Part shown: in pieces, positions 46,234 to 54,299 of the stretch
How the letters are laid out: every line of letters starts with the position of its first letter
Numbering within the stretch: the stretch's first letter is position 1
Assembly (NCBI GenBank): GCA_030447865.1
Contig: JAUJOD010000001.1
Span: forward strand, 482,909 to 546,908
Reading direction: 5' to 3'
Origin: Nocardioidaceae bacterium
GTDB taxonomy: Bacteria; Actinomycetota; Actinomycetes; Propionibacteriales; Nocardioidaceae
Length of the DNA: 64,000 bases
The notes under the pieces: model-generated
Databases searched by the model: none
What the model saw: only the letters and a program-made list of their open reading frames with translations
Told to the model about the DNA's origin: nothing
Translations under genes and position numbers: made by a program

Positions 46234-46875
46234 ATGCAGACCCACGTGATCGAACATCCGCTCGTCGACCACAAGCTCACCGCGCTGCGCGACCAGAACA
46301 CCGATTCGCCGACGTTCCGTCGCCTCGCCGACGAGCTCGTGACCCTGCTGGCGTACGAGGCAACCCGTGACGTCCGCGTCTCCCCGGTTCGCATCACCAC
46401 TCCCGTGGCCGACGCCGACGGCGTCAGGCTGACCGCACCCAAGCCCCTGATCGTCCCGATCCTGCGTGCCGGTCTCGGCATGTTGGACGGCATGGTCCGG
46501 CTGCTACCGACCGCCGAGGTGGGTTTCCTCGGCATGATCCGTGACGAGTCGACGCTGCTGGCGTCGACGTACGCCGAGCGGCTGCCGGAGCACCTGTCCG
46601 GACGACAGTGCTACGTGCTCGACCCGATGTTGGCCACCGGCGGCACGTTGTCGGCCGCCGTACGCTTCCTCGTCAACCGCGGCGCCGGATCGATCCGAGC
46701 CATCTGCCTGCTGGCGGCACCTGAGGGGTGCGCCCGGCTGGAATCCGACCTCGCTGACGTCGACATCCCGGTTTCGGTGGTGACCGCCGCCATGGACGAG
46801 CGGCTCAACGAGAAGGGCTACATCGTCCCCGGGCTGGGCGACGCGGGAGACCGGTTGTACGGCGTCGCCGGCTGA
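46234..46875 (+). CDS. upp: Uracil phosphoribosyltransferase
   Basis: A 213-residue pyrimidine salvage enzyme converting uracil and PRPP to UMP. PRPP-binding motif [11 protein letters not shown] near residue 128, PILRAGLGM and the C-terminal [12 protein letters not shown] uracil-site loop are present. ATG at 46234 with GGAG upstream gives the standard length; an earlier in-frame ATG at 46180 is unsupported. Divergent from the deaminase pair. Confidence 0.96.
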   Translation: MQTHVIEHPLVDHKLTALRDQNTDSPTFRRLADELVTLLAYEATRDVRVSPVRITTPVADADGVRLTAPKPLIVPILRAGLGMLDGMVRLLPTAEVGFLGMIRDESTLLASTYAERLPEHLSGRQCYVLDPMLATGGTLSAAVRFLVNRGAGSIRAICLLAAPEGCARLESDLADVDIPVSVVTAAMDERLNEKGYIVPGLGDAGDRLYGVAG

Positions 46876-46923
46876 CGCGCCACCGCGGGCTGGCTCGGCG
46901 CAAGTCGGGCGGACGGCGCGAGC

Positions 46924-47400
46924 CTAGTCGACAGCCGACTTTTCCGTCGTTGCCTTCAGTCTTGTCAAACCCTTCTCGAAGTCCGGCCCGATCAGCTTGT
47001 CCATCGACGTGAAGACGCCCATCGCCTTCGTCATCAAGGTCTTCTTGCCGGTCATCGCCCAGGTAACGCGCGAGCCCGATCCTTCCGGCTCGATGGTGAA
47101 CAGGATGTCGTTGCGGGCCTTCCACGGCTTCTCGAAGACGAGATCGATCTGCACCATCGAGGGTGCGGCAACGTTGGTGATCGCCATCCGACCTTGACCG
47201 GCCTTGCGGTTTCCCGACCAGGCGTAGACCGCGCCGGTTCCCGACTCAGCGCCGGAATAGTTTCGCTTGAGCTCTGGGTCCACGTCCTCCCACGGCGACC
47301 AGCTGGTCCACTTGTGGAAGTCCACGATCTGGTCGTAGATGCGTGCTTGCGGGGCGTCGATCGTCGTCGAACGCTCCACGGTGTAGGTGTCGTCGCCCAT
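46924..47400 (-). CDS. SRPBCC (START-like) family protein
   Basis: A 158-residue polyketide-cyclase/dehydrase-like SRPBCC protein: STTIDAPQARIYDQIVDF at the N-terminus, WSPWED near residue 35 and VTWAMTGKK near 112. The fold makes a hydrophobic ligand cavity. Ligand unknown. It is convergent with upp and 97 bp from pntB, which reads in the same direction. Confidence 0.88.
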   Translation of the reverse strand: MGDDTYTVERSTTIDAPQARIYDQIVDFHKWTSWSPWEDVDPELKRNYSGAESGTGAVYAWSGNRKAGQGRMAITNVAAPSMVQIDLVFEKPWKARNDILFTIEPEGSGSRVTWAMTGKKTLMTKAMGVFTSMDKLIGPDFEKGLTRLKATTEKSAVD

Positions 47401-47496
47401 GGTCGGCAGCGTAATCGCATGCTGTCTGTCGTCGGTACGTCGACGGGTCGATCGCCGAGCGACCGCCGAGGCAAACCTGCTTGGCCGCCGTACAGG

Positions 47497-48885
47497 TCAG
47501 ATGGCCTTGACCGCCGCCAGCAGCTTGCCCATCGTCTCCTTCGCGTCACCGAACAGCAGCGTCGTCTTGGGGTCGAACAGCAGCTCGTTCTCGATGCCGG
47601 CGAAACCGGGTCGCATCGACCGCTTCATGAAGACGATCTGCCTCGCCTCGTCGGCGTTCAGGATTGGCATGCCGTAGATCGGCGCGCCGGGAGTCGTCTT
47701 GGCAGCGGGGTTGACGACGTCGTTGGCGCCGACGACGAGCACGACGTCGGTCTGCTTGAACTCGCCGTTGATGTCGTCCATCTCCTTGAGCTGCTCGTAC
47801 GGCACCTGTGCCTCGGCCAGCAACACGTTCATGTGCCCCGGCATCCGGCCCGCGACCGGATGGATCGCGTACTCCACGGAGATGCCCTTCTCTCCCAGTA
47901 CGTCGACGAGCTCGCGCAACGTGTGCTGCGCCTGAGCGACAGCGAGCCCGTAGCCGGGGATGACGATGACCCGGGAGGCATAGCCGAGCAGGATCGCGAT
48001 GTCTTCCGGCCCGGCCGAGCGCACCGGCCGATCGGACGCCTCGCCCGCGCCGAGCGTCGAACCGCCCTTGAGCGCCCCGAAGAGGATGTTCAGGACCGAG
48101 CGACCCATCGCCGTCGCCATCAGCTTGGTCAGCAGGGTGCCGGCCGCTCCGACGAGGGTGCCCGCGACGAGCAGCAGTGTGTTGCCCAGCACATAGCCGC
48201 CGGCGGCGACAGTCAGACCGGTGAACGCGTTGAGCAGCGAGATGACGATGGGTACGTCGGCCCCGCCAACCGGCAGCACGAGCAGCACTCCCAACGCCAG
48301 ACCGAGCAACGCAAGCACCACGCCGACCCACAGCGACGGATCGACGACGAGCAGGACGCTCAGCCCGATGCCGGCAAGCAGCGAGCCACCGAAGGCCACC
48401 GGCAGCCCGGGAAAGAGAACCGGCCGAGTGGTCATCAGCTCCTGGAGCTTGGCGAAGGTGACGAGCGACCCGGCGAAGCTCACCGAGCCGACGAGGATCG
48501 TGAACGCGATCGCCGCCAGGTCGAACTTCGGTACGTCGCCGAAGCCGCTCAGCGCGACTACCTCGTGCAGTTCTAGCAACGCCACCAACGCCGCGGCGCC
48601 GCCCCCGACGCCGTTGAACAGCGCCACGAGCTGCGGCATCTGGGTCATCTGCACCCGCTGGGCGCCTACCACGCCTGCCACCGAGCCGACCGCGATGGCG
48701 GCGAGCATGGGGACCTCGTGGTCGAGGTCGACGGCGAAGAAGACAGTCACGCACGCCAGCACCGCGCCGACCGCGCCGATGAGGTTGCCGGTGCGGGCTG
48801 TCTTCGGCGACGAGAGACCCTTGAGCGCCAGGATGAAGCAGACGGCGGCGACCAGGTAGGCGATCTGGGCCCAGGTGGGCGTCAC
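47497..48885 (-). CDS. pntB: NAD(P) transhydrogenase beta subunit
   Basis: A 462-residue proton-translocating transhydrogenase subunit: nine or so membrane helices (about 5-260), then the NADP-binding domain III with VIVIPGYGLAVAQAQH, VLVVGANDVVNPAA and GMPIL. It couples proton movement to NADPH formation. GTG at 48885 overlaps the pntAB stop as GTGA. Last gene of pntAA-pntAB-pntB. Confidence 0.96.
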   Translation of the reverse strand: MTPTWAQIAYLVAAVCFILALKGLSSPKTARTGNLIGAVGAVLACVTVFFAVDLDHEVPMLAAIAVGSVAGVVGAQRVQMTQMPQLVALFNGVGGGAAALVALLELHEVVALSGFGDVPKFDLAAIAFTILVGSVSFAGSLVTFAKLQELMTTRPVLFPGLPVAFGGSLLAGIGLSVLLVVDPSLWVGVVLALLGLALGVLLVLPVGGADVPIVISLLNAFTGLTVAAGGYVLGNTLLLVAGTLVGAAGTLLTKLMATAMGRSVLNILFGALKGGSTLGAGEASDRPVRSAGPEDIAILLGYASRVIVIPGYGLAVAQAQHTLRELVDVLGEKGISVEYAIHPVAGRMPGHMNVLLAEAQVPYEQLKEMDDINGEFKQTDVVLVVGANDVVNPAAKTTPGAPIYGMPILNADEARQIVFMKRSMRPGFAGIENELLFDPKTTLLFGDAKETMGKLLAAVKAI

Positions 48886-49274
48886 GGGCGGGCCCCGGAC
48901 TGGGTGTTCGTGGCCGGCTGGGCGTTCGTGGTCGGTCGGGCGCTGGTGTTCGGCTGGGCGCTGGTGTTCGGCTGGGCGCTGGTGTCCGGGCGGGGCCTCC
49001 GGGTACCGAACATCTGCAGCATCCGGTCGGTCACCACGAAGCCGCCGACCATGTTGACAGTGGCCAGCACGATCGCGACAAGCCCTACGGCCAGCGCCCC
49101 CGTGGAGTCGGTGGAGCCGGTCACGAGGATGGCGCCCAGCAGGATCACGCCGTGGATGGCGTTGGCACCGGACATCAGCGGGGTGTGCAGCGTAGAGGAG
49201 ACCTTCGAGATCACCTCGATGCCAACGAAGACGCTGAGCACGAAGATTGTCAACCAGACGATGGGTTCACTCAC
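48882..49274 (-). CDS. pntAB: NAD(P) transhydrogenase alpha subunit, membrane part
   Basis: A 130-residue membrane segment (domain II, alpha side) with three or four helices and TPLMSGANAIHGVI, the family hallmark. Residues from about 95 onward are an unusual Thr/Ala/Gln/Pro tail of five six-residue units encoded by an 18-bp tandem repeat. It overlaps pntAA by 8 bp and pntB by 4 bp. In many bacteria this part is fused to the catalytic alpha domain; here it is separate. Confidence 0.94.
   Translation of the reverse strand: MSEPIVWLTIFVLSVFVGIEVISKVSSTLHTPLMSGANAIHGVILLGAILVTGSTDSTGALAVGLVAIVLATVNMVGGFVVTDRMLQMFGTRRPRPDTSAQPNTSAQPNTSARPTTNAQPATNTQSGARP
48898..48987. repeat. 18-bp tandem repeat, five units
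   Basis: Five consecutive 18-bp units (48898, 48916, 48934, 48952, 48970), consensus GGCTGGGCGCTGGTGTTC on the plus strand. On the minus strand they encode the six-residue repeat (D/N/T/A)T(S/N)(A/T)(Q/R)(P/S) in the tail of PntAB. The last two units differ at one base only. Confidence 0.92.
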
Positions 49275-50394
49275 GGGGCCCCTCCAACGTCTCTCGGGTG
49301 GCTTGGTTGGTCACTTCTCCGGCGTGCGTCACACAGGTGCCGGCCACGATCTCGTCGGCGAAGTCCGGCGCGAAGGCGCCGTCGGTCGTCATCAGGGTCA
49401 CGATGTTGACGAGGTTCTGCGCGTACAGCTTGCTCGCCGGTCCCGGCATCTGGCTCGGCACATTGGCCGCTCCCCAGATCTGCGCCCCCCCAACCTGTAC
49501 GACGCTCCCGGCGACGGCACCTTCCACGTTTCCACCGGTCTCGGCAGCCAGGTCGACGACCACCGACCCTGGCTTCATCTGCTCAACCATGGCGGCGGTG
49601 ACCAGGAGCGGGGCTCGGCGACCCGGCACTGCCGCGGTGGTGATCAGGGCGTCGGCCGCGGCGATATACGGCGCGAGCAGGTCGCGCTGCCGCGCCGCTC
49701 TGTCCTCAGTCATCTCGCGGGCGTACCCGCCCGCCCCCTCCAGGGTCTCCAGGTCGAGCTCGATCGCCACTGCACCCATCGAGCGGATCTCTTCCGCTGC
49801 GGCCGCTCGGACGTCGTACGCCCGAACGACGGCACCGAGCCGCTTCGACGTGGCGATCGCCTGCAGCCCGGCGACACCGGCGCCTAGTACGACGACCTCG
49901 GCGGGCGGAACTGTCCCGGCGGCGGTCATGTTGAGCGGGAAGAACCGGCGCAACCGCGACGCGGCCACGATCGCGCAGCGGTAGCCGGCCACCAAAGCCT
50001 GGGAGCTGAGGGCGTCCATCGACTGGGCGCGGGAGATGCGCGGCACCAGCTCCATCGCGAACGACGTGATCTGCAGGTCGCGCCGCTCAGCAACTGTCTC
50101 GAGGGACTGAGCCGGTGGCAAAAAGGAGATGGTGGCGGCGCCCGGTCGAAGCGTACGCACCTGTCGACTGGTCAGGGGCTGCACCGACAAGACGAGGTCA
50201 GCGCCGCTGAGCGCGTCGGCGTCTAGCGAAGCGCCGGCGGTGACATAGGCGTCGTCGGCGTACTGCGCGGACCACCCGGCGCCAGGCTCGAGCGCAACGT
50301 CGTACCCCAGCCCGGTCAGCTTGGCAACGAGCTCAGGCACCAAGGCGACCCGAGCCTCACCGTCGCGGCTCTCCTTGACGACTGCGATCTTCAC
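49267..50394 (-). CDS. pntAA: NAD(P) transhydrogenase alpha subunit, NAD-binding part
   Basis: A 375-residue soluble NAD(H)-binding domain I, related to alanine dehydrogenase. MKIAVVKESRDGEARVAL is the N-terminus, VVLGAGVAGLQAIATSKRLGA the Rossmann motif (in parts), and AAIPGRRAP-type loop AVPGRRAP follows. It delivers hydride from NADH to NADP on PntB. First gene of the three-gene operon. Confidence 0.95.
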   Translation of the reverse strand: MKIAVVKESRDGEARVALVPELVAKLTGLGYDVALEPGAGWSAQYADDAYVTAGASLDADALSGADLVLSVQPLTSRQVRTLRPGAATISFLPPAQSLETVAERRDLQITSFAMELVPRISRAQSMDALSSQALVAGYRCAIVAASRLRRFFPLNMTAAGTVPPAEVVVLGAGVAGLQAIATSKRLGAVVRAYDVRAAAAEEIRSMGAVAIELDLETLEGAGGYAREMTEDRAARQRDLLAPYIAAADALITTAAVPGRRAPLLVTAAMVEQMKPGSVVVDLAAETGGNVEGAVAGSVVQVGGAQIWGAANVPSQMPGPASKLYAQNLVNIVTLMTTDGAFAPDFADEIVAGTCVTHAGEVTNQATRETLEGPRE

Positions 50395-50616
50395 GCGTGA
50401 AACCTAGAGCATCACGGCGCTTCTCACACTCGTCGGGACCACCTCCCCCCGGCGATTCGTCCGATCCGATCACGCTCAGACCACCCGCGAGCTCGGCCAG
50501 CGAGCGGGAACACCAGGACGCCGTCGATGTGGTCGAGGATCGCCGAAGCGAAACGTCGAGCGATGTCAGCCGACGCCACCTTGGTGATCCCCTCTGACCG
50601 GCGCAAATGCGTCGGC

Positions 50617-51570
<954 letters not shown>

Positions 51571-51573
<3 letters not shown>

Positions 51574-51675
51574 GCTCCCCTCCCTTCACCCAGAGTTGTC
51601 AGAACGCAGTCGACCTATAGGCCGAATGGATTCTGACAACTCTCGATGTACGCCGAGTACTCGGCCGTCGTCGGC
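51571..51675. repeat. Extended 105-bp direct repeat module, copy A
   Basis: From the menB start codon leftward end through the 44-bp element to a 14-bp perfect palindrome GCCGAGTACTCGGC (51652-51665). It matches 52177-52283 with a few substitutions and two single-base indels. It carries the menB ribosome site and the 3' end of the GNAT gene. Confidence 0.88.
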
Positions 51676-52179
51676 CGAGACGCGGAGCAGCCCCATGACC
51701 TGGGTGTGGGCGTCAAGCTCGCCGAGCTTGCGCCAGCCGCGCCCGACGTACAGGCGGACAGCGGGTGAGTCGCGGTTGTCGGTGCTGAGCAGCGCGCGGC
51801 CTTGCGAGATCCCCTCGAGCAGTACGTCGTGCAGCTGACCGCCGAGCCCGTGCCCGCGCGCCTCGGGCAGCACAGCCAGCTCCACGAACTCGAAGTGGCC
51901 GCCGACCCAAGCGTCGGTCACCTCCTTCGGCAGCGACTCGACGACTCGGTCGGGCCAGTACTGCCCGCGTTGGCCGACGTACCCCCAGGCGAACCCCACC
52001 AGCCGGTCGTCGTCGAGCGCTGCGCTCAACCGGAAGCCTTCGCGCGCGCAGTGCCGGTCGAACAGCTCGGCACGCCACTTCCGCTCGTCGGGCTGGTCGG
52101 CGAACACCGCGTCGTACACGGCGAAGACCTCGTCGGCATGCGCCTGGGCCTGCTCGGCGCCCCACAGCTGGACGTGCAT
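51586..52179 (-). CDS. GNAT family N-acetyltransferase with repeat-encoded tail
   Basis: A 197-residue GNAT-fold acetyltransferase. FVELAVLPEARGHGLGGQL (in parts) near residue 96 is the acetyl-CoA pyrophosphate loop, and AVRLYVGRGWRKLGE the C-terminal motif. Substrate unknown. The final 18 residues, ELSESIRPIGRLRSDNSG, are encoded by the 44-bp element and its flank, so they were probably added when the element landed. The gene is flanked by direct repeats of about 105 bp. It lies between the PfkB kinase (13 bp upstream) and menB (12 bp downstream). Confidence 0.88.
   Translation of the reverse strand: MHVQLWGAEQAQAHADEVFAVYDAVFADQPDERKWRAELFDRHCAREGFRLSAALDDDRLVGFAWGYVGQRGQYWPDRVVESLPKEVTDAWVGGHFEFVELAVLPEARGHGLGGQLHDVLLEGISQGRALLSTDNRDSPAVRLYVGRGWRKLGELDAHTQVMGLLRVSADDGRVLGVHRELSESIRPIGRLRSDNSG
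51596..51639 (+). repeat. 44-bp double-palindrome element, copy 4
   Basis: Best-preserved arms: TTGTCAGAA and TTCTGACAA, inner part TCGACC-TATA-GGCCGA. Read on the minus strand it encodes the last residues of the GNAT protein. Confidence 0.95.
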
Positions 52180-52283
52180 GTCCCCCCTCCCTTCACCCGG
52201 AGTTGTCAGAACGTAGTCGGCCTATAGATCGAATGGATTCTGACAACTCTTGGTGGTACGCCGAGTACTCGGCCCTCGTCGGC
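52177..52283. repeat. Extended 107-bp direct repeat module, copy B
   Basis: Same layout as 51571-51675: GNAT start codon and ribosome site, 44-bp element, then palindrome GCCGAGTACTCGGC at 52260-52273. The offset from copy A is 606-608 bp, exactly the length of one GNAT gene plus spacer. Confidence 0.88.
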
Positions 52284-53185
52284 GGATCGGCACCAACCCG
52301 CTCGCAGGTCAGGGCTGACACCACGACCGCCCGCTGCAGCACGACCCGCAGGTCACCTGTCGACAGCCGGCGCACCGCACCCCGCTGGAGACAGCCAGCG
52401 TCGGCCAAACCCGATAGCAACCCGGCCATGAAGGCGTCGCCGGCTCCGATGGTGTCGGCGACATCCACGGCGACCCCGGACACGTCCGCCTCAGCGCCGT
52501 CGGCGGTGACGGCGGCGCAGCCGGCTGGTCCTCGGGTCAGCACCGCGAGCTCGGGCCCAGAGCGGGTCCACTTGGCCAGTACGTCGAGCGCGGCCGTGTC
52601 CGGGTAGAGCCAGCCGAGGTCCTCGTCGCTCGCCTTCACCACGTGCGCCGCTGCGACGAACCGCTCGACCCGGGCCACGGCCGCTTCGCGGGGGCCGGCG
52701 AGACCGGGCCGGACGTTGGGGTCGAAGCTGACCAGCGCGCTCCCCTGAGCATGCACCCGCTGCACGGTCGGCAGGATTGCGTCGGCACCCGGCGCGATCG
52801 CCGTAGCCAAGGAGCCGCAGTGCACGGCTTGGGTATCAGCTGGCAGCGCAGCCAGCTCAGCCGCGGTCCAGCCCCAGTCGGCGGTGCCTTCGACGTAGAA
52901 CTCGTACGCCGCGCGACCCTGCTCGTCGAGGGTGGCGAACGCGAGTGTCGCCAACTCGTCAGTCTCGGCGGCGTGCGCCAACCCGAGGCCGTTCTGCTCG
53001 GCGTACTGGCGAACCAGTTGGCCGAGCGAGCCGCGCGAGAGCCTGGCCATCAACTGGGTGGGATGGCCCAACCGCTGCAGGCCAACCGCGATGTTCAGGG
53101 GCCCGCCACCGGGGCGAGGGTCGTACGAGCCACCGGGCGTCGGCTGCACCAGGTCCAGCAGCGCCTCACCAATGACGGTGAACAA
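52193..53185 (-). CDS. PfkB family sugar kinase (fructokinase-like)
   Basis: A 330-residue ribokinase/PfkB-superfamily kinase. PGGGPLNIAVGLQRLG near residue 25 and the anion-hole motif DTIGAGDAFMAGLL near residue 248 with its catalytic Asp are present. The length and N-terminal VIGEALLDLV suit a fructokinase-like enzyme. TTG start at 53185. The last 18 residues, ELSESIRSIGRLRSDNSG, come from 44-bp element copy 5 and closely match the GNAT tail, though the proteins are unrelated. Confidence 0.88.
   Translation of the reverse strand: MFTVIGEALLDLVQPTPGGSYDPRPGGGPLNIAVGLQRLGHPTQLMARLSRGSLGQLVRQYAEQNGLGLAHAAETDELATLAFATLDEQGRAAYEFYVEGTADWGWTAAELAALPADTQAVHCGSLATAIAPGADAILPTVQRVHAQGSALVSFDPNVRPGLAGPREAAVARVERFVAAAHVVKASDEDLGWLYPDTAALDVLAKWTRSGPELAVLTRGPAGCAAVTADGAEADVSGVAVDVADTIGAGDAFMAGLLSGLADAGCLQRGAVRRLSTGDLRVVLQRAVVVSALTCERVGADPPTRAEYSAYHQELSESIRSIGRLRSDNSG
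52203..52246 (+). repeat. 44-bp double-palindrome element, copy 5
   Basis: Arms TTGTCAGAA and TTCTGACAA, inner part TCGGCC-TATA-GATCGA. On the minus strand it encodes the tail of the PfkB kinase. Confidence 0.95.
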
Positions 53186-53207
53186 CCAAGCCTCCTGACC
53201 CGCGGAC

Positions 53208-54224
53208 TCAGGGCTGCAGCAGCACCTTGATGGCCCGCCGCTCGTCCATGGCTCGATATCCTTCGGCTACCTCGTCAAGGGGCAGCGTGAGGTCGAAAAC
53301 GAGCCCCGGGTCGATGGCTCCCTGCCCGACGAGGTCGAGGAGGTCCGGAAGATACGTGCGTACAGGTGCCATGCCGCCCGCCAGGCCGACGTTTCGTGAG
53401 AACATCTCCCGCACCGGCACCTCGACTCCGTGCGGCACACCGACGAACCCGACGGTCGAGCCAGGCCGAGCGATGGCGAACGCCGAACGCATCGCCTGGT
53501 CTGTCCCCACGCACTCAAGCACGGCATCGGCGCCCACCCCGTCGGTCAGATCGAGGATGCGCTGCTCACCCTCCTCGCCGCGTTCGACAACGATGTCGGT
53601 TGCCCCGAACCGTTTCGCGATCTGCTGACGGGGCTCGTGCCGCGACATGGCGACGACCCGCTCGGCTCCCAGTTGTACGGCGGCCAGCACGCCGCACAGC
53701 CCCACCGCACCGTCGCCGACGACGACGGCCGTGCAGCCGGGGCGTACCCGGGCCGAGACGGCTGCGTGCCAGCCGGTGGCCATGACGTCGGTCAGGGCGA
53801 GCAGTGACGGGATGAGGGCGGCGTCGGGCATGCCGTCGGTCGCTACCAGGCTGCCGTCGGCCTCGTACACCTTGGTGTACTCCGCCTGGCCGCCGACGGT
53901 GAAGCCGAGGTTGTCGCAGACCGCCGTCATCCCGGCGCGGCAGTGCGGGCAGGTGTTGTCGCAGTGGCAGAACGGCACGATGACGAACTCGCCTGGTCTG
54001 ACCGCCCGGACGTCGGCGCCAACCTCCTCGATGACGCCGACCACCTCGTGGCCGATCGGGTTGCCGGGCGTGATCTCGTTCTCACCGCGGTACGGCCACA
54101 AGTCGGAGCCGCAGACACAGCTGGCGACGACCTTAACGATCGCCTCGGTCGGCTCATCGATCGTCGGAGCGTCGCGTTCCTCGAGCCGGATGTCGCGGGT
54201 GCCATGGATCGTCGTTACACGCAT
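53208..54224 (-). CDS. Zinc-dependent alcohol dehydrogenase family protein
   Basis: A 338-residue medium-chain dehydrogenase. Catalytic zinc ligands are in VCGSDLW (Cys38 region) and GHEVVG; the structural zinc lobe has four cysteines in CHCDNTCPHCRAGMTAVC; the coenzyme fold has VVGDGAVGLCGVLAA. The Asp after Cys-Gly-Ser and SRHEP after the second strand suggest NADP use. Substrate unknown. It is 22 bp upstream of the kinase on the same strand and may form one unit with it. Confidence 0.92.
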   Translation of the reverse strand: MRVTTIHGTRDIRLEERDAPTIDEPTEAIVKVVASCVCGSDLWPYRGENEITPGNPIGHEVVGVIEEVGADVRAVRPGEFVIVPFCHCDNTCPHCRAGMTAVCDNLGFTVGGQAEYTKVYEADGSLVATDGMPDAALIPSLLALTDVMATGWHAAVSARVRPGCTAVVVGDGAVGLCGVLAAVQLGAERVVAMSRHEPRQQIAKRFGATDIVVERGEEGEQRILDLTDGVGADAVLECVGTDQAMRSAFAIARPGSTVGFVGVPHGVEVPVREMFSRNVGLAGGMAPVRTYLPDLLDLVGQGAIDPGLVFDLTLPLDEVAEGYRAMDERRAIKVLLQP

Positions 54225-54299
54225 GCCGCGATCCTGTCACGACCGATAGCCGCACGGACGCGAGGGAGCCGGCAGCCTTAGCCACAGGTAAAGAACGTG

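Noticed and set aside
50424-50579. Minus-strand 51-codon frame (GTG at 50579) upstream of pntAA
   Set aside because: It has a possible ribosome site but no recognisable domain, and the stretch is more likely the pntAA promoter region or a gene remnant.
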